64,000 bases of DNA from Bacteroidota bacterium. GTDB lineage: Bacteria > Bacteroidota > Bacteroidia > Bacteroidales > VadinHA17. The number at the start of each line of letters is the position of its first letter. Positions within the stretch are counted from its first letter, which is position 1. Under the pieces are notes generated by a model. That model was not told the DNA's origin. It did not search any database and worked only from the letters and a program-made list of their open reading frames with translations. The stretch is from positions 40,083 to 104,082 of the forward strand of contig JAKQPD010000058.1 in the NCBI GenBank assembly GCA_029564935.1, in the 5' to 3' direction. The position numbers were made by a program, and so were the translations under genes. Shown one piece after another: positions 53,101 through 63,200 of the stretch.

Positions 53101-53299
53101 GTTCAATACTTTCCAGAAATTCAGGGTTTACCTGTCCATCCAGAATGCGCTGACCTTTACAAAATATTCAGGCTATGACCCTGAGATATCTTCGACTTCC
53201 CCGGGTGATAACAACAACTACATATTCCAGAGGGGTATTGATATGTACCAGAGACCCAATCCGAGGATTATGAGACTTGGAGTTCAGTTAACCTTCTAA
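50129..53299 (+). CDS. SusC/RagA-type TonB-linked outer membrane protein
   Basis: The 1056-residue protein is the pore of a SusCD complex that imports glycans or peptides with TonB energy. After the signal peptide comes a carboxypeptidase-regulatory-like domain (about 50-125), then the SusC signature LNEVVVVGYGSAVKRNVASA, the plug (with SVAPQDIESITILKDAST), and the barrel ending in LGVQLTF. There is no N-terminal sigma-interaction (STN) domain, so regulation by an anti-sigma factor is unlikely. susD follows after 11 nt. No enzyme gene marks its substrate. Confidence 0.95.
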   Translation: MRKFNLLKRNRVLIFLLAMFFTISVAGNLKAGDREGSLNAFSEDMQGIAVRGVVKDASTGEPMAGVNIVVKGTTIGAITDSEGRYSFASVERNATLNFSFIGYVTMEVPVDGRSVVDVNLESEILGLNEVVVVGYGSAVKRNVASATVALKSDEIVGLATTDPRQVLQGKIAGVQVTNNSGDPGSGARIVIRGMGSFSNTDPLYVIDGIQGGDINSVAPQDIESITILKDASTTAIYGSAAANGVVLITTKSGKRGDLKIEYEGSAGFANVVKRLDMLNASEYVDLVTDIQHSNGLEITAKLATPDVRIDRTDWQDVTFQRGFVTDHNLRFSGGTENVTYAFSAGYQNQESTVIDRTFQRVTVGAKMTESLFKKRVNLNQNLRVKHDINNGVLASLNEALRMAPYLPIYDPTNLGGYARMDKVTDLQDANNPYNSIGNTDYNDRSLGMELDLSAELQILNGLTFRSQGRVSGGNYHNMTFNYPCNGGNFNRATSDISEYFNYNYGFILENYFSYNRIFGDHAVTATLGNTYDPAGIYRSISVSGSDYTSDAIQNLALANSTSVTGSSVNSGKSRLSYFGRIGYTFREKYVLNASLRRDASSVFGINNRWGTFYGVGLAWTVSKESFMSSIPAVSNLRLRSSYGKTGNDNIPAFLTSSNVWKGTGNNIVYSFGDDLTFATGSIVNSIPNPDLKWEETNQFDIGFDLGLLKDRIDFTFDYYSRSNKDLLIETQLPLTTGLGNPGSVGTQWINAASMENSGFEAALTYRSNPAGEFRWDISLNTTYSVNEVTALGTVGDLPISKGEFMTGVGNATRTDIGHPLGSYFGYVYDHVVKDQADLDKLNSAASAATGGTVTEYQTNAKPGDRVWKDVDGNGYINADDRTYIGNPSPKWQYGIVFNSFFKNFDLQILIHGLAGVDAVNGSLYWWEGMSKPFNQTATVLTRWKNPGDVTDIPRAGQNSGANLNFSTWYVENGNYLRVKNFALGYNLPQNLFNTFQKFRVYLSIQNALTFTKYSGYDPEISSTSPGDNNNYIFQRGIDMYQRPNPRIMRLGVQLTF

Positions 53300-53310
53300 A
53301 ATGTAAGACA

Positions 53311-54891
53311 ATGAAAAGAAAAATTATATATTCATTGATAGCTGTCCTGATGCTTAATGCATGCAGTGAAAGCATACTGGATGTGAAGAATGAGAATAGC
53401 TATGACGGTAATACCTTCTTTACCAATGCAACAACAGCAAAGGAAGCATCAACAGCTATGTATTCACCGCTGCTGTTCCAGGGAATGTTCGAAAGGGAAT
53501 TTTACTTCATTTTCGACCTGCTGGGATATGATGCATTCAAGAACTTCCCTCTCCAGGGATCATTGCTTGAGATCGCAGCATATACCCATAATCCGAATAC
53601 CGGTGAAATGAATTACTTCTTTAATTCCTGTTATAAAATGATCTTCAGGACGAATTTTGTGATCAATATGTGTCAGAACTGGGAACCCACCGATGCCGGC
53701 GATCAGGCATTAAAGACCCGTATCGAAGGCGAAGCAAAGTTTCTCAAAGGGCTTGGATATTTCTGGCTTGTGAACTGTTTCGGTGATGTTCCCCTGCGTA
53801 AAACCCTTGAAGACCATTATGTCCTTCAGATGGAGAGAACCCCGAAAGCCGAAATATGGACTGATATTGAGACAAATCTTACTGATGCCATTGCCAAATT
53901 ACCGCTGGCACAGGATTACGCCGCATCCGATTATGGAAGAGCCACAAAGGGAGCAGCAGTTGCCTTACTTGGCAAGGTATACCTTTATCAGAAGAAATAT
54001 CCCCAGGCTATTACAGAATTTACAAAGCTGATGGCAGCGCCATATGATTATGCGCTTACAAATTCACTGGATGATATTTTCATACACGATCTCAAGACCA
54101 AAGAAACGATTTTCGCAGTTATGCATGGCGAATGGCAGGGATGGGGTGTCGGCAATGCATATGGTATGTTCGGTGGACAGGAATCATGGGCTAATAAAAC
54201 GACCCATAACGGCCGGGCAATGGAATATGGGTTCAATGACTGGTGGAACGTTCTCCTGTCACCGACACTTGTTGATGCCTTTACATATAACAATGAGTCG
54301 GGTGTTTCTTACATTGATCCCAGGGCAGCCCTTACCTTCTATGATAATCTTGGCGGAACCAAAGGAGGCGATACCCTCTATTGCGAGGAATGTGCTGAAG
54401 GAAAACTCTCCTACGCGAAGGCTGTAGGTAAAGCCGGCCCTATTTATTCCTGGCGGAAATATGAATTATATGAGCTGAGGAAAAACTATGGTCAGCCCGA
54501 CAGCTATATAAACAGTCAGGTGATCCGCTATGCCGATGTCCTGCTTATGCTTGCAGAAGCATATATAGAGAACAATGAGGTCAGCAAGGCGCTGCCTCTC
54601 ATTAACCAGGTTCGCAAACGCTCGGGTGCTTTCGAATACACTAGTCTCGGAACACAGGCCGATGCCAGGAATATTCTCAGACGTGAAAGAAGGATCGAAC
54701 TTGCCGGCGAACAGTCACGTTACTTCGACCTTGTAAGATGGGGAATATTGGTCCAGACAGTCAATGCCGAAAAGCAAATTGTTGAAAAGGCACAGCCTGT
54801 CAAAGATTACCATGTCCTCCTTCCGATCCCGCAATCGGAAAGAGATGCAAACCCCTTGCTGAATGCCCAGGTAAACAATAACTGGAATTAA
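53311..54891 (+). CDS. RagB/SusD-type surface lipoprotein
   Basis: The 526-residue lipoprotein forms the lid of the SusC pore. The signal ends at Cys18 (LMLNACSES), so it is lipid-anchored at the cell surface. TPR-like helices with EAKFLKGLGYFWLVNCFGDVPL and the C-terminal ERRIELAGEQSRYFDLVRWG are the SusD hallmarks. The insert near 355-375 has CEECAEGK, an unusual cysteine pair for a SusD. A strong hairpin follows 15 nt after the stop. Confidence 0.95.
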   Translation: MKRKIIYSLIAVLMLNACSESILDVKNENSYDGNTFFTNATTAKEASTAMYSPLLFQGMFEREFYFIFDLLGYDAFKNFPLQGSLLEIAAYTHNPNTGEMNYFFNSCYKMIFRTNFVINMCQNWEPTDAGDQALKTRIEGEAKFLKGLGYFWLVNCFGDVPLRKTLEDHYVLQMERTPKAEIWTDIETNLTDAIAKLPLAQDYAASDYGRATKGAAVALLGKVYLYQKKYPQAITEFTKLMAAPYDYALTNSLDDIFIHDLKTKETIFAVMHGEWQGWGVGNAYGMFGGQESWANKTTHNGRAMEYGFNDWWNVLLSPTLVDAFTYNNESGVSYIDPRAALTFYDNLGGTKGGDTLYCEECAEGKLSYAKAVGKAGPIYSWRKYELYELRKNYGQPDSYINSQVIRYADVLLMLAEAYIENNEVSKALPLINQVRKRSGAFEYTSLGTQADARNILRRERRIELAGEQSRYFDLVRWGILVQTVNAEKQIVEKAQPVKDYHVLLPIPQSERDANPLLNAQVNNNWN

Positions 54892-54906
54892 ACATGGATT
54901 CATTAT

Positions 54907-54946
54907 AAGAAGAAAAGGGGCTGTGAAAACAACCCCTTTTCTTCTT
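54907..54946 (+). terminator. Hairpin after the first susD
   Basis: AAGAAGAAAAGGGG (54907-54920) pairs with CCCCTTTTCTTCTT (54933-54946), a perfect 14-bp stem with a 12-nt loop. The right arm serves as a T-rich end. It separates susCD from the downstream PD40 gene, which may therefore be expressed at a lower level. Confidence 0.8.
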
Positions 54947-55008
54947 TGATCATTTCCATATTAGGTTAACAGAAAACTAATAAATATATTTACGTTAAAT
55001 ACCAGGGA

Positions 55009-56586
55009 ATGACACAAAAAATAATTCATTTCAACCTGTTGTTCCTGATCTGTACAATTCTTGTTTATTCAGGCTGCAGAGGTAACTACGACGAGGATTC
55101 AGTGGTGGCAGGCCGCTTGCCGGTAATAGAACCCGATTATTCGTATGTTACTATCCCACACAATATTGCACCGATGAATTTTTTGGTCGTGGAAGAAGCT
55201 GATCATTTCATGGTTGAAGCAAGCTCGGGGAATGGTAATATCAATATAAATGTTAAATCTTCTGACGGGAAGATATTTTTCCCTGAAAAGCAATGGAAAA
55301 GATTACTGGAAGATTCAGGTGGAGACAGGATAACAATACAGGTTTTCGCACGGAAAAAAGGTGAGAAAAAGCCAAAACGTTATGAATCGTTTGAAATGTA
55401 CGTATCGGTTGACCCGGTTGATCCCTGGCTGGCCTACAGGCTGATCCATCCGGGTTATTACAACTGGTCAAATATACGGATCATGCAAAGGTCGGTTGAA
55501 AGCTTTGAACTTGAACCTGTTGTAGATAACCGTATTCTTGATATGAATTGTGTCAACTGTCACTCTTTCAATAATAACAATCCCGGCAGGTTTATGGTAC
55601 ATATCAGAGGCTCTCATGGCGGTACATATTTTATTAATGACGGTAATATCACAAAAAGGGATCCAAAGATTGATGCCATGCCCGGAGGTGCAACTTATCC
55701 GGCCTGGCACCCCGGCGGAAGGTTTGTGGCATTTTCTTCAAACCAGGTAAGACAGGCATTCTATGCCAGTCCTGAAAAAACAATCGAAGTGTTTGATCTG
55801 GTTTCTTCAATGACAGTATATGATTTTGATAAAAATGAAGTTGTAATGGCAAGAGAACGGGATACGATCCCATATCTCCAGACATTCCCCTCATGGTCAC
55901 CCGACGGCAAGTACCTGTATTATTGCAGGGCTCTTCAGAAGAATCCCGGGACAAGCATGATACTGGATGAAATAAAGCAGACCAGATATGATATTGTCCG
56001 GGTTCCATTTGATCCGGAAACAGTGACATTCGGAGAGACAGAGATAGTCTTCAATGCATCCGGGTCAGCAAAAAGTGCTTCCTTCCCCAGGATATCACCC
56101 GATGGAAGATATCTGGTTTTTACGCTGGCAGATTACGGGACCTTCCCCATCTGGCATAGTGAAGCCGATCTATACATTCTGGATCTCAGTAACGGGGGAA
56201 GTAAAAAAATGAATATTAACAGTGACGATAATGAAAGCTATCATTCCTGGTCGTCAAATGGCAGATGGCTGGTATTCAGCAGTAAAAGAACGGACGGAAG
56301 AAGCACCAGACCGTTCTTTGCACATTTCAGTTCCTGGGACAGTATGGGAAAACCGTTCATTCTTCCACAGGAAGATCCGGAGTATTATGGCAGACTCATG
56401 GAGTCTTTCAATATCCCGGAGTTTGTGAACGGAAGGATCAGCCTCACGCCTCACGATTTTGCAAAGGTGGCAAATAATGAAGCACTGAAAGCTGTAGCTG
56501 GCAATCCTCTGGATTCATTGCATAAATGGGAAGTGAAGAGTGTTAATACAAAACGTAATCCGGGAGAAAAATCTATACATGAATAA
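55009..56586 (+). CDS. PD40 beta-propeller lipoprotein with a heme c motif
   Basis: The 525-residue lipoprotein (signal to Cys23, VYSGCRG) has an N-terminal beta domain (about 40-130), then one CVNCH motif (residues 181-185), the classic covalent heme c site, and then a TolB-like propeller with repeats such as FPSWSPDGKYLYYC, FPRISPDGRYLVFT and YHSWSSNGRWLVFSS. It would act in the periplasm or at the outer surface. Heme attachment is inferred from the motif alone. It lies 3 nt before the DUF6057 gene and is likely co-translated with it. Confidence 0.8.
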   Translation: MTQKIIHFNLLFLICTILVYSGCRGNYDEDSVVAGRLPVIEPDYSYVTIPHNIAPMNFLVVEEADHFMVEASSGNGNININVKSSDGKIFFPEKQWKRLLEDSGGDRITIQVFARKKGEKKPKRYESFEMYVSVDPVDPWLAYRLIHPGYYNWSNIRIMQRSVESFELEPVVDNRILDMNCVNCHSFNNNNPGRFMVHIRGSHGGTYFINDGNITKRDPKIDAMPGGATYPAWHPGGRFVAFSSNQVRQAFYASPEKTIEVFDLVSSMTVYDFDKNEVVMARERDTIPYLQTFPSWSPDGKYLYYCRALQKNPGTSMILDEIKQTRYDIVRVPFDPETVTFGETEIVFNASGSAKSASFPRISPDGRYLVFTLADYGTFPIWHSEADLYILDLSNGGSKKMNINSDDNESYHSWSSNGRWLVFSSKRTDGRSTRPFFAHFSSWDSMGKPFILPQEDPEYYGRLMESFNIPEFVNGRISLTPHDFAKVANNEALKAVAGNPLDSLHKWEVKSVNTKRNPGEKSIHE

Positions 56587-56589
56587 ATT

Positions 56590-58365
56590 ATGTTTAAGAA
56601 ATTGAACACAGGCAAACAGAAAGAGGATTGGTTCATAATTGCATTCTTTTTCCTTCTGGCTTTTATCTATTTTTTCTTTTTTGCAAGTCATATCCTTTTT
56701 TTCCAGGAACAACAATACCTGTTCGTTTATACATCATCATATTTTCAGGAATTTTTTATAAGGCCCGGGGGGCTGCTTGATCTTTCCGGGAAATTCCTCA
56801 CACAGTTTTATTACAGCAGACTTGCAGGATCTCTTATTTTAGCTATCACACTTACTCTTCCGGGAATCATTCTTATGCACATTAACAGGCGGCTTATATC
56901 GGGACCGATATTAAATGCACCGCTAATGATAATTCCTTCCTGTCTTCTTCTGCTGATGCAAACCCACTATTATCATATGATGATGTATAATCTGGGATTT
57001 CTGCTTATCTTATTTTATTTTCTGCTTTTTGTTCTGTCAAAAAAGAGAGTGATGAGGATTATATTAACAACTCTTTTCCCGTTCTTCTTTTATTTTGCCG
57101 GAGCATATGCCCTGATATTTGCATTATTGTTCTTAACATACAGTTTTTTATATCTTAAAGGTCCTGAAAAGTATTATCTGCCAATCATCCTGATTTTTGA
57201 AGTACTTGTTTCGGCAATTATATTCAAACAGATATTATTGTTGCAGGGGTATATGCAGCTCGCTCTCTTTCCACTCCCGTTCATTAATGATCAGACGCAC
57301 AAGATACTTTTCTATATCCTGACGGCATTCATTATTCTCTATCCGGCTATATGTATACTTTCCGGTCGTATTAAATTATCAGGGCAAAGGCTGGTGGCTG
57401 TCAGGCGAATTTCTGTTGTAATTGTTCCTTTTATAACACTTATAATGCTGATTACAGGGTATAATTCCCAGAATGCAAGGGTGATTAATCTGGAAAAACT
57501 TGTATTTAATGAAAAATGGAAGGAAGCGATAAAATACCAGGAAAAACATCCTTCAGAGAACCGTATCGGGCAGTACTTTTATAATATAGCTCTTTCAGAA
57601 ACTGACCAGCTTTGTGACAGGTTATTTTATGGTCCTCAGGATTTTGGTACAGGCTCCCTTATGCTGGAATGGAGCGGTGAGCATCTTAACTGGGGTTCCT
57701 TTGCATTTTACACTACAGGCCTGATAAACGAAGCCCAGCGTTGGGCTTATGAGGAAATGGTTGTTTACGGGCGCCGGCCGCAGAATATGAAAATGCTGAT
57801 AAAGACCAGTCTTTTAACCGCTAATTACCGGCTGGCTGAAAAATATTCGGGGATATTGAATAATACGCTGTTTTATAAAACCTGGTCAGAGCGATATGGA
57901 ATGATGGCAGAGGACACATCTCTTATAAGACTTGATCCGGAATTGGGAGAAAAGCGTTTATTACTTCCGAAGTCAGATTTTTTCATTTATCTGGAATCAC
58001 CTGAGCAAAATCTTCCCTTGCTTGTTGATGAAAATCCGCAGAACCGCAAAGCCTTCGAGTATATGATGTCGTGGCTTATGCTTGGAAAGGAGGTTGAAAT
58101 TCTTGTGAACAATATCAGATTGATGAAAAAGATGGGGTATAGTAAAATCCCCAGGCATATTGAAGAAGCAATAATGATCTATTATAACAGTCAGAAGAAA
58201 TTACCCGATATGGGCGGATTGACTGTCAGCAATGAAACGCGTATACGCTTCGATAATTATTTTGCATCTTATGTAAATGCCAGACAGAATCCTGCGACAC
58301 TGAAGGAAAAAATGAAGGAAAAATTCGGTGATACCTTCTGGTATTATTTTCATTTCACAAAGTAA
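56590..58365 (+). CDS. DUF6057 multi-helix membrane protein
   Basis: The 591-residue protein has about ten membrane helices in the first 300 residues, beginning with WFIIAFFFLLAFIYFFFF, and a soluble, TPR-like helical C-terminal half (about 310-591) with repeated tyrosine- and leucine-rich helices. It matches the DUF6057 family of Bacteroidota, which has no known function. The layout recalls integral-membrane glycosyl or lipid transfer proteins, but no catalytic motif is seen. It ends the susCD-PD40 run; its stop is inside a hairpin. Confidence 0.8.
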   Translation: MFKKLNTGKQKEDWFIIAFFFLLAFIYFFFFASHILFFQEQQYLFVYTSSYFQEFFIRPGGLLDLSGKFLTQFYYSRLAGSLILAITLTLPGIILMHINRRLISGPILNAPLMIIPSCLLLLMQTHYYHMMMYNLGFLLILFYFLLFVLSKKRVMRIILTTLFPFFFYFAGAYALIFALLFLTYSFLYLKGPEKYYLPIILIFEVLVSAIIFKQILLLQGYMQLALFPLPFINDQTHKILFYILTAFIILYPAICILSGRIKLSGQRLVAVRRISVVIVPFITLIMLITGYNSQNARVINLEKLVFNEKWKEAIKYQEKHPSENRIGQYFYNIALSETDQLCDRLFYGPQDFGTGSLMLEWSGEHLNWGSFAFYTTGLINEAQRWAYEEMVVYGRRPQNMKMLIKTSLLTANYRLAEKYSGILNNTLFYKTWSERYGMMAEDTSLIRLDPELGEKRLLLPKSDFFIYLESPEQNLPLLVDENPQNRKAFEYMMSWLMLGKEVEILVNNIRLMKKMGYSKIPRHIEEAIMIYYNSQKKLPDMGGLTVSNETRIRFDNYFASYVNARQNPATLKEKMKEKFGDTFWYYFHFTK

Positions 58366-58436
58366 AGACGCCCAAATTGGGCGTCTTTACTGGATAACAA
58401 TAATTTGTAAAACCGCCATGTCCGGCGGTTTACAAA
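58361..58436. terminator. Two hairpins between convergent SusCD systems
   Basis: AGTAAAGACGCCCAA (58361-58375) pairs with TTGGGCGTCTTTACT (58377-58391), including the DUF6057 stop. A second stem, TTTGTAAAACCGCC with GGCGGTTTACAAA (58404-58436), has one bulged A. Each has AT-rich flanks and together they insulate the convergent operons. Confidence 0.85.
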
Positions 58437-58443
58437 ATCAAAA

Positions 58444-60213
58444 TCAATATCCCGGATCCTGTGTCAGGATACCTTTCTGCAGGTCGATCTGGGTCTGAGG
58501 TAATGGCCAGTAATCATCCTGATCAGCATTAAACACAGCATCCTTCATGAATCCCCTGAATGTCAGATCATGTGCGATATAGGCGTTAAGTGTTGTTGCA
58601 AGTATACCCCATCTGCGCAGATCGAAGAAACGATGGTTCTGGCATGCAAATTCAAGCCTTGTTTCTTCCTGGACAGCCTTAAGTGCATTTTCCTTGGTAT
58701 CGAACGGATAAAGTCCCGGTCCCGGGTAAGGCTCTATTTTATAATTGGCTGCGGGTTTTGTCGGGTCAACATCAGGATTGGAACCCAGATTCTTTGTACT
58801 GGAACAGAATCCCATAACCGGTGTGCTTGTTTTAGCACGGTTACGGATCATATTCACATATGTCCTGGCAAGTTCAAGGTCATTATCCACTACTGCGCAC
58901 TCAGCTCTCCACAGCAGAATACTTGCGTAACGGTATGTTCTGTAGTTTTTGCCATTATAAAAACCAGTCTGATAAAGATTTAAACTCTGTTCGTCTTTCC
59001 TGTGCATGAAAATTTTCGTCATGAATGGACCTCCGTTGCTCTGTTCACGTATCCAGTCATTTCCGGGGTGAATTCCCCATCCCAGAAAATCAACTCCCCT
59101 GCGAGCGATTATAAAATCGACTCTGGGGTCCATTGTATGATCGGTAGGTGTAAAATCTACTCCGCTGCCGACTCCCATATCGGTTGCCAGATGATCACGT
59201 AAGGCGGGATTAAGTTGAGGAAGGCCTTCTGCAGTTGTCTGGAATGCTTCGAAAAGATTGAGGGAAGGTGAATAGAAACCCCAGCCTCCGCAACTTGCAA
59301 GACCCTTCTGGTGAAAGTTACAGCCTGATCCGTTGACTGCCGAGTGAGCAGTTGCAGTAGTTGAACACTGTAATTCGAAGATGGATTCGGAATTATTCTC
59401 ATGTGTCATGTCGAAATTGTGCATGTATTCGGGAGCAAGACTGAATCCTCCGTTGTTAATGATATCATCCAGAAGAGGTTTCGCAGCAGTATAATCTTTC
59501 TGATACATATGAGCCTGTGCGAGCACTGCTTCTGCAGAATATTTTGTCGGACGGCCTTTTTCGTTATTGTATTTCGCCGTTCCCAGGTTCGTTATGGCAT
59601 ACTGAAGGTCCTCCTCTATTCCGGTCCATCCCGGATCAGTGTTTTGCACCTCCTCAGGCTTAACATCTCCAAGTTCTGTAGGTGTTTTAATATATGGGAT
59701 CTTTTCAAAGATCTTGTTAGCCTGGAAGTGGAACCATGCTCTCAGGAATTTTAATTCTGCTTCAGCCTGCTTTGCTCTTGCATCCGTAAGTTTAGAGTTA
59801 CCTTTCTGGGTTTCCCAGAGGAAAGTAAGTGCCACATTGGCGCGCGCTACTCCGTCATAACATGCATTCCATCTGTTTTCAAGATACGGATTATTGGGCA
59901 GAGCTTCATATCTTTCAAGAAGGTTGAAATTACTCTGGTCGCCTACATCGGTACCTTTATAGGCATCATCGGAACATCCGCCGGAATATGTCCAGTCACT
60001 TGTCATAGCAGCTCCGAACATTGATTGGTTGGCGTTTTGCATCCTTTCATAAACGCCAATGATTAGCGCTTCAATACCTGCTGGTGTCTGAATGACGGAA
60101 CCTGCTGCTACTCCCGGGGGCTCTTTGGTTAAAAATTCTTCAGAGCAGGAATATATTGCAAGCAGACTTGCCATCAATATGGAAAATGATAAAAATCTGA
60201 ATATTTTTTTCAT
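58444..60213 (-). CDS. RagB/SusD-type surface lipoprotein (second system)
   Basis: The 589-residue lipoprotein has its signal ending at Cys23 (LLAIYSCSEEF). SusD features include the RAQAELKFLRAWFHF-type helix (KQAEAELKFLRAWFHFQANK), SAEAVLAQAHMYQKDYTAAK and the C-terminal ETRLEFACQNHRFFDLRRWG. It is only moderately similar to the first SusD, so a different substrate is likely. Its gene lies 36 nt after susC in the same direction. Confidence 0.95.
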   Translation of the reverse strand: MKKIFRFLSFSILMASLLAIYSCSEEFLTKEPPGVAAGSVIQTPAGIEALIIGVYERMQNANQSMFGAAMTSDWTYSGGCSDDAYKGTDVGDQSNFNLLERYEALPNNPYLENRWNACYDGVARANVALTFLWETQKGNSKLTDARAKQAEAELKFLRAWFHFQANKIFEKIPYIKTPTELGDVKPEEVQNTDPGWTGIEEDLQYAITNLGTAKYNNEKGRPTKYSAEAVLAQAHMYQKDYTAAKPLLDDIINNGGFSLAPEYMHNFDMTHENNSESIFELQCSTTATAHSAVNGSGCNFHQKGLASCGGWGFYSPSLNLFEAFQTTAEGLPQLNPALRDHLATDMGVGSGVDFTPTDHTMDPRVDFIIARRGVDFLGWGIHPGNDWIREQSNGGPFMTKIFMHRKDEQSLNLYQTGFYNGKNYRTYRYASILLWRAECAVVDNDLELARTYVNMIRNRAKTSTPVMGFCSSTKNLGSNPDVDPTKPAANYKIEPYPGPGLYPFDTKENALKAVQEETRLEFACQNHRFFDLRRWGILATTLNAYIAHDLTFRGFMKDAVFNADQDDYWPLPQTQIDLQKGILTQDPGY

Positions 60214-60249
60214 ATCTGTGTTTTTAAATGTTTTTAAGTAATATTCCTG

Positions 60250-63200
60250 TTAAAGGCCAAAAGCAATTCCGAAAATGAATTGCTGTGAAGTGGGCCAGGC
60301 TCCCTGATCTACTCCCATATTGATAGCTGAACTTGGGATTGAAAGTTCAGGATCCAATCCTGAATATTTGGTCAGTGTGAACAGGTTTGAAGCCTGGAAA
60401 TAGAGCTGAAGTGTCGAGAAGTAGTTATTCAGCAGCCTGTTAAAATCGTAGCCAATCCTCAGAGTTTTCATCCTGAGGAATGAAGCATCCTCCAGGAATG
60501 CAGTTGAGGGCTCCTGGTGTGGAGTATCATTTGATGTAATTATTGGCATGGTGGCTTTGGTATTATCACCTTTAAGGTATGGACTTCCCCATGATTCATA
60601 CAGCCTTCTGTGACTTCTCCCCCCTGCGAACTGGGTGTAGTCGATGTATCTGCTTACATAATTCACGAGTTCATTACCGATTGAAGAATACAGAGTGGTC
60701 ATAATACTTAATCCCCTGAATCCAAGACTCAGGCTCAGCCCTGCAGTGAAATCCGGATGAGGTGATCCTATCCATGTACGGTCGCTGGCATCAACTTTAC
60801 CGTCAGGTTTTCCGTCAGGTCCGCTTATATCTCTGTATTTGAAATAACCTGCCTTATTATTGACTCCTCCGAAAATTGGTGCATAATCTGTAGCTTCGGT
60901 ATCTGAGTTGAAAATCCCGTCAGATATATATCCATAGTACTCTGGCCATGCCCTGCCTGCAGCAGCCCTTGTATAGATCTTCTCACGAAAAGCACTTCCC
61001 TGTATAAAATATGAAGCAACGTCAGTCAGCTTTGTAATTTCATTTTTATAACGGGAGAATACAAGGTCTGCACTGTATGTAAGATCTCCGTTAAGTGCAT
61101 TGTTTGAATATCCGAGTTCCAGATCGAATCCGGTATTTTTCATCTCGGCAATGTTTATTGAAGGTCTTGTTGCAGTTCCAAGTACCAGTGGCAGCTGCTG
61201 CTGATGAAGCATATCCTTGGTCTTACGTTGCCAGACATCTACCGTCAGTGTAAGATTCTTAATGAGTGTTGCATCTATACCTATATTAAATGTGTTTGTT
61301 GTTTCCCATCTTACTGAAGTGTTTCCGAAAGTTGACTGGCGGAAACCGACATTGCTAATGGCTCCGTTTGCGCCGTTCATGCCATAGCTGGCATCACCCT
61401 CATGATATGCAAACTGGGTGTAGCTGTTATAATTTCCCATCCTGTCATTTCCGACAACACCATAACCAATACGTAATTTCAACTCATCAAGCCAGTCAGA
61501 TGTTGAAGCCATGAAATCTTCCTGTGTAATTCTCCATCCAAGTGATGCAGCCGGGAAGAAGCCAAATTTTTCATCTCCGAAGCGGGATGAACCATCACGG
61601 CGGACCACACCCTCAATCATATACTTGTCGGCATATGTATAATTGACCCTGCCGAAGAGTGAAAAGAGGCTGTAGGAACTGTTGTTGTCGGAGTTAGCTA
61701 TACTTCTCAGGCCGGTATTAAGAGTCATATAATTAACATCAAGGAAAGAATATTCAGCCCTGCTTGCACTAACCGATGTCGATGTATTATCATAAGCTTC
61801 GGATCCGAGAATTGCCCTTATGTTATGCTGACCCGTAACCAGTCCGTATTCAATAGTGTTTGTCCATGTCCAGTTGAGTCCGGTACCGGCACCTTTGGAA
61901 AAACCATCATAAGTTCCCCTTTCAGCAGCAGCAACTTCAACAAATGTAAGATCTCTTGACTGATAGCTGTATTGATTTATACCTAACAGAGTTTTAAAAG
62001 ATAATCCCTTTATAATGTTAAACCTGGCATAAACATTACCGCTGATATTCATGTATCTCGAAAAATCATCCTTGTTGGAGTCGAGGAGAAATACCGGGTT
62101 CTGGGCATTTCCCATTCCTGATGGTCTTGATCCGGCATAGGTGGTTCCGCTGATGTCATATACAGGAATAATAGGTTGAAGCCTGTAACACCATGATACC
62201 ATTGAGGATTCAGCATTATCTGTCTGATGCCCGTGATCATCTGTATAAACAACCCCGATACTGCTTCCAAGGTCAATCCATTTTGCAGGTGACGTATTGA
62301 TGTTTGAACGGAAGCTGTATCTCTCGTAACCGGTCCATTTGAAAATACCCTGATCGCTTGTGTAACCGAGCAGGAATGCATATGTTGTATTTGCAGATCC
62401 TCCCGCAATATCAAGTGTGTATTCCTTGAAGGGTGCATTCCGTGTTGATTCACCCCACCAGTCTGTTCCTATCTGGTTGGCTTTTGTAATAAGGTATGTG
62501 TCATCTCCGTCCCTCACTGACATCAGATTGTCATACAGAGCCGGGTCTGCCAGAGGATCATTTTCAGGAGCTTTTGTAGGGAAAAGATAATAAGGAATAA
62601 CAGGTACAGCACCATTGCCATACTGCGGATGTGTAAAGTTCTTAGGATCGGTTGGGACTCCGATTGGTAATCCGAAATTCTTGGCCTCAAGCCACAGCAT
62701 TTCACCGTATTCCCGTGTATTCAGCATGTCATAAAATTTCCCCGGCTTTGTAAAACCCTGTCTTACATTAACATTCATTGTGACTTTCTGGTTCTTCTTT
62801 CCGCTTTTTGTTGTGATAAGTACAACACCATTGGCAGCTCTTGCACCATAGATCGACTGAGCTGCAGCATCCTTAAGGATTGTTATACTTTCAACATCAT
62901 TGGGCGAATAAGATCCTCCGGGTATACCGTCAACGACATACAAGGGATTGGAGTCGTTGATTGTAGTCATACCACGTATCCTGATGGACGATCCTTCTCC
63001 GGGTGTATGCTGGTTGAAAATTGTAACCCCGGCAACTTTCCCCTGAAGACGGGTTATAGGATTAACTGCAGCACTCTCAGCCAGTGTGGCTGCATCAACC
63101 GTTGATACGGAACCTGTCAGGGATTTTCTTGCCTGTGTCGAATAACCCACGACCACAATTTCATCAAGTGCCGAAACCGCTTCAGCAAGCGTGACATCTA

